This document shows positions 54,079-62,904 of a stretch of DNA of 64,000 nucleotides, one piece after another. The notes below the pieces were generated by a model. It worked only from the letters and a program-made list of their open reading frames with translations. It was not told the origin of the DNA and did not search any database. The translations under genes were made by a program, and so were the position numbers. Location of the stretch: assembly GCA_023459335.1 (NCBI GenBank), contig JAEWUO010000013.1:59313-123312 (forward strand), given 5' to 3'. Origin of the DNA: Bacillota bacterium. Its GTDB lineage: Bacteria; Bacillota; Clostridia; Christensenellales; CAG-138. Positions within the stretch are counted from its first letter, which is position 1; each line of letters opens with the position of its first letter.

Positions 54079-54107
54079 ATTATATGGAATTTTTTCTGCC
54101 GTGTCAA
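54079..54107 (-). promoter_or_regulatory. Consensus sigma-A promoter of infC-rpmI-rplT
   Basis: On the minus strand, TTGACA (54102-54107), exactly 17 bases, TATAAT (54079-54084). The leader to the infC start is about 135 bases and contains a second inverted structure (CCTGCCGGCGATTGCCAGG) before the attenuator. Confidence 0.92.
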
Positions 54108-54155
54108 GTAAAAATCGCCGGATTGCGCGGATTTTCATGATCCGCGGGGAGAAAC

Positions 54156-55682
54156 TCAGTCGTCCGCGCCCTGCATGGCCTCCAGTTTGGACGGCGGTTT
54201 GCCGGGCTTGCTGTCGCCGTATCTGGCGAGCGCGACGGGGATGATGGCGAGAAATACGAATACCGCCGCATAGGGGAAGAGCGTATTGTAGCCCACATAC
54301 TGCAGCAGGTAGCCGGAGACAATCGGGGTGACGATCTGCGCGGCCATCGAGCAGGTGTAGTAATAACCGGTGTACTTGCCGACGTTGCCGAAGCGCGAAA
54401 TCTCCCATACCATCGGGAAGGTGTTAACCGTGACCGCCGCCTGCGCGAAGCCGACCGCGGCGAACATGACATACAGCGCGGGCGTGAAGGTGTTCGCGCC
54501 GATCGCGCCGAAGATGAAGCAGGCGGTTGCGATAATGAGGCCGATGATGATGGTTTTCTTGCGCCCGATGCGGGAAGCCAGAAAGCCGATCGGCAGATAG
54601 GAGACGATGGCCGCGGCCGTTGCGATCAGCAGGCAGTTGGCGACCTGCTCCAGCCCCGACGCCCACATTTTGGTGGCAAACTTGCTGAACGCAGTGGTCA
54701 CCGCGTTGTAGCCGAAGAACCACAGCGTAATCGTCGCGAGGATCAACAGCAGGCTCGTGCGCACGGCGGGAGGCAGTTTCTCCTTGCCGTCCACCTCGAC
54801 GGCCTTGCTCTGATCCTCCTCCTCGGAGACGCCGTAGCTGATGTCCCGCATTTCCTGCACGTACTTATGCTCAGGAACGGTGAACACAACTGTGAGCGCC
54901 GCGAGCAGCATCAGCACGCCGACGGCGAGGAACAGATAGAGGTACTCCCGCTGTCCGGTTACCTTTTCGCTCACAAGCAGGTTGATTGCGATCAGCGAAA
55001 ACGCGCCGCCGACCGCTCCCATCAGGTTGATGATGGCGTTGCCCTTGCTGCGCACCGGCTTTGGGGTGACGTCCGGCATGAGCGCGACGGCGGGCGAACG
55101 ATAGGACCCCATGAAGATCAGCAGGATGCCCAGCGCCGCGCCGAAGAAGAGCAGGCCGAGATAATGTTCGGCATATTGCAGGATCGCCATGGACAGCACG
55201 GCGCCGATCGTGCCGAAGAGGATATACGGAATACGGCGGCCAAGTTTCGCGCTGGCCCGCGCCAGAGCCGTCATCAGCGGCAGCACGACGAGCGCCGCGG
55301 CGCAGATGCTCGCGAGGATTTCCGAGATCAGCTCGATGGTCGCCAGCGACGCGGAAATCCAGGGGAAGACTGTTACGAGCCACGCGGCGGAGGCGGGCAT
55401 TCCGGTTAAAAGACTGATCGCGCCCGTGACGAGACCGGCACCCAGCATCGCAAACCAGACCCATTTCGGCGCGCGGTTTCCGTCGCTGACGGAGCCGAAC
55501 AGCGGCAAAAGAAACAGCGCAACCACGTTGTCGAGGCCCATGATGATGCCGGCGGGGCCGTCGGGCAGCGTGTAGGTGTCGCGCAGGATCAGCGGGATGA
55601 TTGTGTCGTACATCTGCCAGAACGCGCTGATGGAGAGGAACGCGAATCCGACAAGGAACGTGCGCTTGTAGTTCAGCTTCAT
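54156..55682 (-). CDS. MFS transporter, SLC45/sugar-like
   Basis: A 508-residue transporter with 12 helices. The start YKRTFLVGFAFLSISAFWQMYDTIIPLIL and the loop LPLFGSVSDGNRAPKWVWF resemble SLC45-like sugar permeases of Clostridia. A charged loop (EVDGKEKLPP) separates the halves. Substrate unknown, possibly a disaccharide. Its promoter region is divergent from the GDPD gene. Confidence 0.83.
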   Translation of the reverse strand: MKLNYKRTFLVGFAFLSISAFWQMYDTIIPLILRDTYTLPDGPAGIIMGLDNVVALFLLPLFGSVSDGNRAPKWVWFAMLGAGLVTGAISLLTGMPASAAWLVTVFPWISASLATIELISEILASICAAALVVLPLMTALARASAKLGRRIPYILFGTIGAVLSMAILQYAEHYLGLLFFGAALGILLIFMGSYRSPAVALMPDVTPKPVRSKGNAIINLMGAVGGAFSLIAINLLVSEKVTGQREYLYLFLAVGVLMLLAALTVVFTVPEHKYVQEMRDISYGVSEEEDQSKAVEVDGKEKLPPAVRTSLLLILATITLWFFGYNAVTTAFSKFATKMWASGLEQVANCLLIATAAAIVSYLPIGFLASRIGRKKTIIIGLIIATACFIFGAIGANTFTPALYVMFAAVGFAQAAVTVNTFPMVWEISRFGNVGKYTGYYYTCSMAAQIVTPIVSGYLLQYVGYNTLFPYAAVFVFLAIIPVALARYGDSKPGKPPSKLEAMQGADD

Positions 55683-55837
55683 ATTCTTTTCTCCGGTTTC
55701 ATAAAGATGATTTCAGACGGGACCCGCAGTCGAATCCGTCCGCGGCGATATATACATGGTATCGCAATTATCGTATAATAACAATACAAATAATAGCAAT
55801 ACAAAACGACGTAAAAATCAACCGGAGGTTGGATAAC

Positions 55838-56680
55838 ATGTGGATTGCGATCGCGATACTTGTGGTGCTGCTTGCGTTCTGGCTTGCGCTCATCATGCCC
55901 GCGCGGAGCGCGGCGGCGCAGCGCGCACCGTTTCAAAACCGCATGTTCGCGCACCGCGGGCTGTTTTCCGCAGACCAAAGCGTGCCCGAAAACTCGATTC
56001 CCGCGTTTCGCGCCGCGGTGGAGGCGGATTACGGCGTAGAGCTGGACGTGCAGCTGACGCGGGACGGGCAGGTTGTGGTATTTCACGACGACGACCTCCC
56101 GCGCGCCTGCGGCGTGGACGCGCGCGTGGACGCGTATACGTTTGAAGAACTGCAGGCGTTTCCTCTATTTGGTACGGCGGAGCGAATCCCGCTCTTTACG
56201 GACGTGCTCGCGACGATCGGCGGGCGGATACCGATCATCGTAGAGCTCAAGAGCGCCGGGGACTGGAAATCGCTCTGCCCCAAAACGCTGGAACTGCTTT
56301 CGGCTTATCGCGGGGATTATTGCGTCGAGAGCTTTCATCCGATGCTCGTGCGCTGGTTTTACCTGCACGCGCCGCAGATTCTGCGCGGGCAGCTCACCGA
56401 GGCGGCGCGCTTTTCAAAATCTTACATGCCGTTTTATCAGTCGGTCGTGATGAGCAGGCTGTTTTCCAATCTTCTCGTGCATCCGCAGTTCATCGCATAC
56501 AAGATCGGGCCGAAGTGCCTCTCCGCGCGCCTGAGCGAAGCGCTCGGGGCCATGCGGGTCGCGTGGACGGCGCATCAGAACGACGATCAGGCGCGCCTGA
56601 AAAGAGGGAACGATGCGATCATCTTTGAACATTACCGGCCTGAACCGCGGTTCGGCTCGTCTGCGGCGATGAAGAAATAA
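55838..56680 (+). CDS. Membrane-anchored glycerophosphodiester phosphodiesterase
   Basis: 280 residues from the ATG at 55838, which follows CGGAGG. One N-terminal helix (WIAIAILVVLLAFWLALIMPA), then the GDPD barrel: FAHRGLF, VPENSIPAF, ELDVQLTRDGQVVVFHDDDLPRACG with catalytic His, Glu, Asp and His. It hydrolyses glycerophosphodiesters from lipid turnover or lipoteichoic acid to glycerol-3-phosphate and an alcohol. Confidence 0.9.
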   Translation: MWIAIAILVVLLAFWLALIMPARSAAAQRAPFQNRMFAHRGLFSADQSVPENSIPAFRAAVEADYGVELDVQLTRDGQVVVFHDDDLPRACGVDARVDAYTFEELQAFPLFGTAERIPLFTDVLATIGGRIPIIVELKSAGDWKSLCPKTLELLSAYRGDYCVESFHPMLVRWFYLHAPQILRGQLTEAARFSKSYMPFYQSVVMSRLFSNLLVHPQFIAYKIGPKCLSARLSEALGAMRVAWTAHQNDDQARLKRGNDAIIFEHYRPEPRFGSSAAMKK

Positions 56681-56729
56681 CTGCGATGAAAGCGATCTAT
56701 TCTGGGATTTTAATTTGGATGAAGAGAAA

Positions 56730-57356
56730 ATGAAAGAAATCGTACTGACTTTATACGGCTTTTTCTGCGTTCTTATTCCCGCAATGGCCACATACGGGAT
56801 ACTGCATATTCGATACAGAGCAAAAGCGGCCAAAGAACCGCGCCAGCATTTTCTGAAGGTGCTTGCGCTTGCGGTTTATATCGCAGGTGTGTTTCATGTA
56901 ACGGGTGCCGGCACCGTATTTCACATCCGCCAATACGGACTGGATGCGATGGTAACGGAATATAACCTGATTCCGTTTTCCCATGAAATCGATATGGTTG
57001 GATACGCGCTGAATATCTTACTGTTTGTTCCGCTCGGATTCCTGCTGCCGCTGACCTGGACAAACGAAGACAGCTTACGCAAAGCACTTCTCTGGGGCGT
57101 TTCGTTTTCACTTTTGATTGAATTGAGCCAGCTGCTGAACATCCGAAGCTCGGACATCGACGATCTGCTGCTCAACACCATTGGCGCCGCAGCAGGGTTT
57201 CTGCTGTTCAGGCTGTTTGCTGCGCTGACGAAACGCAGGAAGGAATCCGGTCAGCTTTTTCGGCTGGAAGCGCTGCTCTATATCGGCGCGATGTTTCTCG
57301 GACGGTTTCTATTCTTTGACGAGTTCGGTATGGCAAAAATACTTTACGGCTTTTAA
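56730..57356 (+). CDS. VanZ-family membrane protein
   Basis: 208 residues from the ATG at 56730. Five or six helices with the VanZ core: LIPF near the middle, NILLFVPLGFLLPLTW, SFSLLIELSQLL and SDIDDLLLNTIGAAAGFLLF. VanZ proteins give low-level teicoplanin resistance in enterococci, but most members in gut Clostridia have no proven role. It follows the GDPD gene closely and ends at a terminator. Confidence 0.9.
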   Translation: MKEIVLTLYGFFCVLIPAMATYGILHIRYRAKAAKEPRQHFLKVLALAVYIAGVFHVTGAGTVFHIRQYGLDAMVTEYNLIPFSHEIDMVGYALNILLFVPLGFLLPLTWTNEDSLRKALLWGVSFSLLIELSQLLNIRSSDIDDLLLNTIGAAAGFLLFRLFAALTKRRKESGQLFRLEALLYIGAMFLGRFLFFDEFGMAKILYGF

Positions 57357-57387
57357 CGGAGGAAGATCGTTTGAAATGATGCAATGA

Positions 57388-57413
57388 CCTGACAGAAACG
57401 TGTCAGGTTTTTT
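57388..57413 (+). terminator. Terminator after the VanZ gene
   Basis: CCTGACA-gaaacg-TGTCAGG followed by TTTTTT. Confidence 0.9.
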
Positions 57414-57480
57414 ATTGTAGGATAGTAGCAACATCAATCATATCGCCACGGAAAGGCGGCGCAAGGGAAAGGGGCCGGAC

Positions 57481-58116
57481 ATGGAACAGCCGTTTGATTT
57501 TATCAGGGAACAGAAGGAGTTTTACCAGCCGAAGACGGAACCTTCGATTGTAGATGTGCCGGAGTTTACGTTTTTTGCCGTAGACGGCGCGGGCGACCCG
57601 AATGCGGAAGCGGGACAGTACGCCGAAGCGATGCGGCTTTTATACGCGCTGAGCTACACGGTGAAGATGGGCGGAAAGAAGCTTCCGCTGCCGGGGTATT
57701 TCGAATACCGCGTGCCGCCGCTGGAGGGCTTCTGGCAGATGTCGGGCGGAAAACCAGGCGTGGACTACGACGATAAAGCGGGGTTCGTCTGGACGAGCCT
57801 GATCCGCCAGCCGGAATTTGTGGACGAGGCGGCGTTTGACTGGGCGTGCGGCGAAGTGCGGGAGAAGAAGGGGCTGGACGTTTCCCGCGCGCGGCTCCTG
57901 AGGTACCGCGAGGGGCTATGCGTGCAGATTTTACACATCGGACCTTACGACGCGGAACCAGCAAGCGTCGCGAAGATGGACGCGTATCGGGCGGCGCTGG
58001 GCTATCAGAGCGATCTCGGCGCGCGCAGGCACCATGAGATCTATCTTGGCGATCCGCGCAAAGCCGCGCCGGAGAAGCTGAAAACGATCGTCCGTCATCC
58101 GGTCGTGAAACTGTAA
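57481..58116 (+). CDS. GyrI-like small-molecule-binding protein
   Basis: A 211-residue soluble protein with the GyrI-like/SOUL-like double fold: MEQPFDFIREQKEFYQPKTEPSIVDVPEFTFFAVDGAGDPN at the start and LRYREGLCVQILHIGPYDAEPASVAKMDAY in the second half, both common in stand-alone GyrI proteins of Clostridia. They bind small hydrophobic or cationic ligands, and some act as hydrolases. No DNA-binding domain. The ATG 57481 follows AAAGGGG. Confidence 0.87.
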   Translation: MEQPFDFIREQKEFYQPKTEPSIVDVPEFTFFAVDGAGDPNAEAGQYAEAMRLLYALSYTVKMGGKKLPLPGYFEYRVPPLEGFWQMSGGKPGVDYDDKAGFVWTSLIRQPEFVDEAAFDWACGEVREKKGLDVSRARLLRYREGLCVQILHIGPYDAEPASVAKMDAYRAALGYQSDLGARRHHEIYLGDPRKAAPEKLKTIVRHPVVKL

Positions 58117-58136
58117 TGGCTTTATAATTCGGAGTA

Positions 58137-58173
58137 AATCAAAAGCGCCTGCTTTTCAGCAGGCGCTTTTGAT
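58137..58173 (+). terminator. Terminator after the GyrI-like gene
   Basis: ATCAAAAGCGCCTGC-ttttca-GCAGGCGCTTTTGAT, a 15-bp perfect stem. Confidence 0.92.
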
Positions 58174-58485
58174 TGGGATGGGATGGGAGGTAATATTGGG
58201 GGTCTGTCTGTTTCTGCCTTTGCTCTGAAATCAAGATACTACTCGCTTGTGGAATAGCAATGGATAGAAAGTGAACTTCCTGTTACATGCGGGCTGGCGG
58301 CCTGCGCGGAGGTTTTTTTACGAAGCCGGTTATGATTTGCCGCTGCTCCTTCGATGCAAAAAACTACCGGAATAACGCGAGAAACGATGAAAAAGCGGTT
58401 CCTGTATCGCAAAGAAAGGTCACATATCCGTCGGATCCGAATCGGAAAACGCATAAAAACCGGATCGGCAGAAGCAAAAAACGTC

Positions 58486-58513
58486 TTGCTTTTTCATCCC
58501 CCATGTGTATAAT
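58486..58513 (+). promoter_or_regulatory. Promoter of tRNA-Val
   Basis: TTGCTT (58486-58491), 16 bases, TATAAT (58508-58513), 13 bases before the tRNA. Confidence 0.75.
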
Positions 58514-58526
58514 AATATGTGCACTC

Positions 58527-58603
58527 GGGGTTATAGCTCAGCTGGTCAGAGCGCTACGTTGACATCGTAGAGGTCGTTGGTTCGATCCCAACTAATCCCA
58601 CCA
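58527..58603 (+). tRNA. tRNA-Val(GAC)
   Basis: Acceptor GGGGTTA / TAATCCC (with G-T), anticodon stem CTACG / CGTAG with loop TTGACAT (anticodon GAC), T-stem GTTGG / CCAAC with TTCGATC, encoded CCA. Confidence 0.93.
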
Positions 58604-58616
58604 CCTTCAAAATTGA

Positions 58617-58800
58617 GAATCCTGCGGTGTGCGTCACGTTTTCGGTTATAAACCCACAGAGTGACTTCGGGAACGTTCGTTGAGAAGACAAGGTCAGGCC
58701 CGTTACGGATGGGAAGATCGCGGCGATCACGGCGCACCCACCTGCCGAGAGGCGGGTATTATAGCAAAGACGAACGGCACCTCGGGATACTCTATTTCAA
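58617..58800 (+). ncRNA. ssrS: Probable 6S RNA (SsrS)
   Basis: The stretch between the two tRNAs has the parts of Firmicute 6S RNA: CCTGCGGTGTGCGTCAC at the 5' side, ATAAACCCACAGA, TTCGGGAACG, a central CAGGCCCGTTACGGATGGGA, and a closing GGCGCACCCACCTG that pairs back with the 5' GGTGTGCG. A further pairing CGTTCGT (58674) with ACGAACG (58770) is possible. 6S RNA mimics an open promoter and binds sigma-A RNA polymerase. The ends are approximate. The call is from memory of the family consensus, not from a covariance search. Confidence 0.6.
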
Positions 58801-58808
58801 CAGCATAT

Positions 58809-58882
58809 AGCGGAATTGTGTAACGGTAGCACCTACGACTCTGACTCGTATTGTCTAGGTTCGAATCCTAGTTCCGCTGCCA
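58809..58882 (+). tRNA. tRNA-Gln(CTG)
   Basis: Acceptor AGCGGAA / TTCCGCT, anticodon stem TACGA / TCGTA with loop CTCTGAC (anticodon CTG), T-stem CTAGG / CCTAG with TTCGAAT, discriminator G and encoded CCA. Confidence 0.93.
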
Positions 58883-58883
58883 A

Positions 58884-58910
58884 AAAAAGCCCGAAAACGG
58901 GGCTTTTTTG
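58884..58910 (+). terminator. Terminator after tRNA-Gln
   Basis: AAAAGCCC-gaaaac-GGGGCTTTTTT directly after the tRNA CCA end. Confidence 0.88.
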
Positions 58911-59128
58911 TTTTCATGACACCTTATAGTAAATTACAAGAATAAGTTCCATTACCGATTTTGGGACCGCTTCTAGCTGCCTTTATGCGCCAACTTGGTT
59001 TTATGCATTTCGCAAGGCCCGAAGAAATTCATATTGGCCCTGACCTCTGAAAATCGCAAAGAGTTCCTCCGGCTAAGTGCCGAAAGAACCCTCAATATTA
59101 TATATTTGGGTTAAAACGCCAGAATTGG

Positions 59129-60370
59129 TTACGGTTCTACTGATTTCATGAGATTTTGAATCATTTCATCATTCATTGTGTTCAAGTAATCAAGATCGAT
59201 CTCTTTCGATGCAATCTTTTCTTCTATATCCGCTAATTTTGTTATGATTTGAGGATCAAGTTGGTTATAATAACTGTTTTTGACAAGGCCGACCGCATCT
59301 TCGGCGATGCCCAGGTAATACTCTCTGCCAAACTCCAGCGTATCTGCGGCATATTGATCAATTGCCCAAAATACCGCCCCGTCATACTTTCTGAGAACTG
59401 AAGTTAAGATATGAGCCGCCTTTTGCGGGTAATCCGTTTCTAATTCCGTCGCCTGATCATTATCAACGCCAATCACATATCGGTCGGCAGCCTGCGCACC
59501 GTTAATCACACCATATCCTGTTTGACCTGCTGCCTGGAAAATGACATCAACGCCTTTTGAGTACTGATTCGCCGCATGCCGTTCCCCCAAGCTCTTATTA
59601 CCAAAATTTTCCGTAAAAGAAATCATAATTTTGATATCTTCATTGATGTATTTTGCGCCTTCAATATAACCGAGCATCATTTGGTTTTTGATTGGATAGA
59701 AACTCATACCGCCAATGAACCCGATAAGCTGTTGATCGTTGGCCAGCTCCATTCCCGATGAAGTCACCAAAGCGGCACACGCGCCGGCCAGGAATGTTGC
59801 TTCATTTGATTTGTAGTTAAGCTTCACGACATTTGGAGGAATGCTTTCGCTGTATCCCCACAAAAAGATAAAGTTCTTTTCGGGATACAAAGAGGCATTC
59901 GTACTGACAAGATCTGTCATGACCCTCGTAGTCATATCATTCGCAAAATCGTCCAGCGTAATGATAAAGTCCCAGTCCTCTTCCAATGCGCTTAAAAACT
60001 GCGCTTCCCACCCCTTTGGCTTGTTGCCCATCTCGAGATAAGAAATTGTCGAACCGTACTCCGCCTCAACTTTTTTTAATCCCAAATACGCGTCATTGTA
60101 AATTGGATTATCCAGAGTCCCGGGTATCAGAAAAACGATTTTTAAATCTTTCACCCGCTGTTCTTTTTCCAGATGATTTTGCTCCTCAAGTTCCGCTTCA
60201 ATACGCGCCAATTCGGCAGCCTCTTCTTCCGGACTCAACGTTGGCACCGGCGTCGGAGTCAGCTCGGGCGTTGAAGTCGGCGCAGGCGTCGGCACCGGAA
60301 CAAGGCTGCTGCAGCCAGAGGTAAGCATTAAAAGAACTAAGATAATTACAATAAACCGTCTTGTTTTCAT
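59129..60370 (-). CDS. BMP-family substrate-binding lipoprotein (Med/PnrA-like)
   Basis: 413 residues from the ATG at 60370. Lipobox LLMLTSGC (Cys about 19), a Pro/Thr linker and a charged helix, then a type I periplasmic-binding fold: KIVFLIPGTLDNPIYNDAYLGLKKVEAEYG, FIFLWGYSE, FIGGMSFYPIKNQMMLGYIEGAKY, VDVIFQAAGQTGYGVINGAQ and YVIGVDNDQATE, all typical of BMP/PnrA nucleoside-binding proteins. ABC permease genes are not adjacent, so the partner transporter, if any, is elsewhere. Confidence 0.9.
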   Translation of the reverse strand: MKTRRFIVIILVLLMLTSGCSSLVPVPTPAPTSTPELTPTPVPTLSPEEEAAELARIEAELEEQNHLEKEQRVKDLKIVFLIPGTLDNPIYNDAYLGLKKVEAEYGSTISYLEMGNKPKGWEAQFLSALEEDWDFIITLDDFANDMTTRVMTDLVSTNASLYPEKNFIFLWGYSESIPPNVVKLNYKSNEATFLAGACAALVTSSGMELANDQQLIGFIGGMSFYPIKNQMMLGYIEGAKYINEDIKIMISFTENFGNKSLGERHAANQYSKGVDVIFQAAGQTGYGVINGAQAADRYVIGVDNDQATELETDYPQKAAHILTSVLRKYDGAVFWAIDQYAADTLEFGREYYLGIAEDAVGLVKNSYYNQLDPQIITKLADIEEKIASKEIDLDYLNTMNDEMIQNLMKSVEP

Positions 60371-60533
60371 GTTTTTTCCTTTCTTATACCGTTTTATACT
60401 AAAAAGAAAAACAATATCTTGCAAAACCAAAATTCTATTGCGTGCGTTTTTATCGGATTATCAAGCAGGGTTCTGTTGTAAACTTTTCAAAAACTGCATA
60501 ACATGGTAAAATTATAACATATTTATTGTTGAT

Positions 60534-61406
60534 TTGGGGCTTTCATTTAATATTCTGCGCATCCGGAACTCCAGTGCTAAGTCTGATGCGGCAGATTCAA
60601 TCAGCTTGCTAAACGGATTTCTTCAACCGTTATGGGCCGATTACTACTGGTTTGTGACGGCATATTTCTTCATGTACGTATTATCTCCGCTATTGAACAA
60701 ACTCATCGTCGCTGTAAATAAGGAGGATCTGAAGAAAATTTTAGTTCTTTTTGCGTTTATTCCGGTATACGCTCAATTTAGTCCCACTGTGATAAGTGCC
60801 GTCGTATATTTTGTATACGTGTACTTACTCATTGGATATATCAAAAAATATGGAATGGATCGGATTGAAAAGTATGCGTCCATTCAATTTGTAGTACTGA
60901 CCTCAATCTCGATCATTGCCGCAAAACTGATTCTATACACCGGCGGAAGGCTCGAAGGGCTTCCTATGGAATTAATCAGATGGTTGGTGTCTTTCACATT
61001 TGCGGCGACCGGAAGGCATTCGATGATCATTCTTATTGACGCGCTGCTCATATTCTTTTGGGTTCTTAAAATGCCCGCACGAGAAAACAAGACCATCAAC
61101 AAAATGGCAGGGTATACGCTCGGTATCTATCTCTTCCATGAGAGCAGCATTGAACCAAACATACTGGATTCATCCATTGCGAACCTGCAACACGCCGGCT
61201 ACTTTACAGCAAACGCATTCTTTCCGCTGGAATATTTAGCTCTGGTGACTATCGTGTTTTTTGCTGGTTTGCTGGTGGAAATCGTTCGAAGCAGAATCAT
61301 TCAGGAACCCGCCATGCAAGGAATCGAATCACGATTCGCAAAAGGGTTGGACAGAATTGACCTTTGGATGGAAATGCAGAAAAATACAGACGGCAATGCA
61401 AGCTGA
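60534..61406 (+). pseudogene. 5'-truncated acyltransferase-3 (OafA-like) membrane protein
   Basis: The frame opens at TTG 60534 with no ribosome site, and 290 codons follow. The sequence (PLWADYYWFVTAYFFMYVLSPLLN, then about seven helices, and AGYTLGIYLFHESS near the end) matches the middle and C-terminal parts of acyltransferase-3 proteins, which O-acetylate surface glycans. The N-terminal 80-100 residues, with the conserved catalytic RxxxxDxLRG and early His, are missing. It is probably a decayed fragment; a longer start further upstream is not open. Confidence 0.65.
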
Positions 61407-61559
61407 CTGCAATCGAATGATCAAAGAAAATTGACAGAAACATCGTAATAAACGAACAGATAGAAAATCGATTTCAAACGCGCGCTTGCGAGTGAAGTGC
61501 TCGGATACTCTCTGTTTGAATTTGCGCAGCAATTCTATAATTTACACAGTAACTTATCG

Positions 61560-61829
61560 CTAATTTACATTCCACCGATGGCCGCAGTTCTGGCAAACGG
61601 CAACGGATCTTGTCTTCGACACGACCTTTGTCTTTTTGCCGAAGAGAACGACGAGCAGTTTCCACACGCCGAACAGGATCCATGCGATGATTTCCCACCA
61701 CCAACCGATCAGAAGCCAGTACAGCCAGCCCTTTTTCCGTTTCTCCCGTACTTCGGTGACCGCTTGGATGCTTACATTTTCGCTTTTGCATTTGGGACAC
61801 TTCACAGATATTTCCTCCGATGTTTTCAC
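61560..61829 (-). CDS. Small membrane zinc-ribbon protein
   Basis: 89 residues: CPKCKSENV near the start and CQNCGHRW near the end form a split zinc ribbon. The middle has two hydrophobic stretches (WLYWLLIGWWWEIIAWILFGVW and LLVVLF). Common in Clostridia and phage-derived regions; function unknown. Divergent ORFs on the other strand are shadows. Confidence 0.75.
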   Translation of the reverse strand: MKTSEEISVKCPKCKSENVSIQAVTEVREKRKKGWLYWLLIGWWWEIIAWILFGVWKLLVVLFGKKTKVVSKTRSVAVCQNCGHRWNVN

Positions 61830-61919
61830 GAACTTTTCGGGTTCTACATGCGCAATCGAAAGACTCGCCTTTTTTTGTTATGAAATATTTAGATGAATGT
61901 ACGGGATCAAGCGCGCGAC

Positions 61920-62384
61920 TTATCCGCCGCCTTCCGGTTTTTCCTCCGCTTCCGCTTCCTCCTGCGTCTCCGGCGCCCACAAGCCCCGCGCCATGTACCA
62001 GTCGATGGACTCGCGCAGAAACTCTACGCTCACGTTGAGCGTAAAGGCGATTTCGTAGATGTCATCCGTATTGCGTGCGGCGGTGCGGATTGCCTCCGGC
62101 GAAAGCAAACGGTCGTGCGCCCACTTGCGCGCCTTCGCTTCGGCGCGCCAGTCGTCCGCGGCGGTGTAGTGCAGCCTGCGGTCTGAGCCGGTGTAGTGGT
62201 GCCCCAGCTCCTCGGCGAGCCAGCAGGCGCGCTCCGCCTGCGTCCCGTCCTGCCGGATGACGATATGCTCGCCCGTCTCGGTTTTGATGTAAGCGGCGGA
62301 TAACCCCGGCACAGGAATCTCGCGCTCCTGCACGTCGATCCCGTGCTCGCCCGCCTCGGTTGTGAGTTCTTCGATTCGGTCCAT
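61920..62384 (-). CDS. immA: ImmA/IrrE-family metallopeptidase
   Basis: A 154-residue protein with the ImmA core: ERACWLAEELGHHYTG then a helix with AEAKARKWAHDRLL. The zinc motif is E58-E59-L-G-H62-H, that is ExxH with the first His of HExxH replaced by Glu, a variant I recall in clostridial ImmA-like proteins. In ICEBs1 ImmA cleaves the repressor ImmR. It lies 41 bases after the ImmR-like gene, so the pair should act as a repressor and antirepressor module. The Glu/Pro/Gly tail is unusual. Confidence 0.85.
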   Translation of the reverse strand: MDRIEELTTEAGEHGIDVQEREIPVPGLSAAYIKTETGEHIVIRQDGTQAERACWLAEELGHHYTGSDRRLHYTAADDWRAEAKARKWAHDRLLSPEAIRTAARNTDDIYEIAFTLNVSVEFLRESIDWYMARGLWAPETQEEAEAEEKPEGGG

Positions 62385-62425
62385 CCCCGTCGCGCCCTCC
62401 CTGCTTGTTACGCCGGTTCCTCTGC

Positions 62426-62749
62426 TTATCTGGAATACTTGTCCGCCAGAAATTCGATATATTCCTCATACCGCTCGCGCCCTTCCGGCGTCAGGCGGTC
62501 GACGTTGAAATATCCCGCCGAAGCGACGATGCGCGAGGCGCGCTCGCCGACGCTGTCGTCCGCCAGATAATCCAGCGACACGTTGAAATACCGCGCGAGC
62601 GAAAGCAGCGTGGAGCGCTTCGCGTTCTCCGCGCCTTTTTCATACAGGCTGACGATCGTGGTATACGGCACGCCAGACTGCGCGGCAAGCTGGGATTTAT
62701 TCAGCCCGCGCTCGTCCATGAGCACGTCGAGCTTTTCGGTCAGGGTCAA
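62426..62749 (-). CDS. immR: ImmR-like XRE-family repressor
   Basis: 107 residues from TTG 62749, eight bases after AGAGG; GTG 62758 is the alternative. The helix-turn-helix is at about 5-60 (KLDVLMDERGLNKSQLAAQSGVPYTTIVSLYEKG) and the C-terminal part (LTPEGRERYEEYIEFLADKYS) is the segment that ImmA-type proteases usually cleave. Promoter with repeated sites upstream suggests autoregulation. No integrase or phage genes are in the window. Confidence 0.87.
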   Translation of the reverse strand: MTLTEKLDVLMDERGLNKSQLAAQSGVPYTTIVSLYEKGAENAKRSTLLSLARYFNVSLDYLADDSVGERASRIVASAGYFNVDRLTPEGRERYEEYIEFLADKYSR

Positions 62750-62769
62750 GTATATCACCTCTGCCTTAT

Positions 62770-62812
62770 ATTATAAGCGGAAAACTACGATGTGTAAATA
62801 AAAAATACGATG
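62770..62812 (-). promoter_or_regulatory. immR promoter with direct-repeat operator
   Basis: On the minus strand, TTTACA (62793-62798), 17 bases, TATAAT (62770-62775). Two copies of TACGATG (62786-62792 and 62806-62812) lie 20 bases apart, two helical turns, flanking the -35 box. Confidence 0.7.
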
Positions 62813-62904
62813 CAGCGTAATTTCGGCGAACAACTCGGCTTCACCTGTTTCACGCTGCGTCGGAGCGTTTTTGTGACCCTAATGTGAATTGATCCGCCGA
62901 TCCG

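Larger units (their letters stand above)
58117..58526. other. Gap between the GyrI-like gene and tRNA-Val
   Basis: Apart from a terminator (58137-58173) and the tRNA promoter (58486-58513), I see no supported gene in these 410 bases. Confidence 0.6.

Noticed and set aside
61497..61883. Plus-strand ORF opposite the zinc-ribbon gene
   Set aside because: The minus-strand frame has paired CxxC motifs and membrane helices; the plus frame is its shadow.
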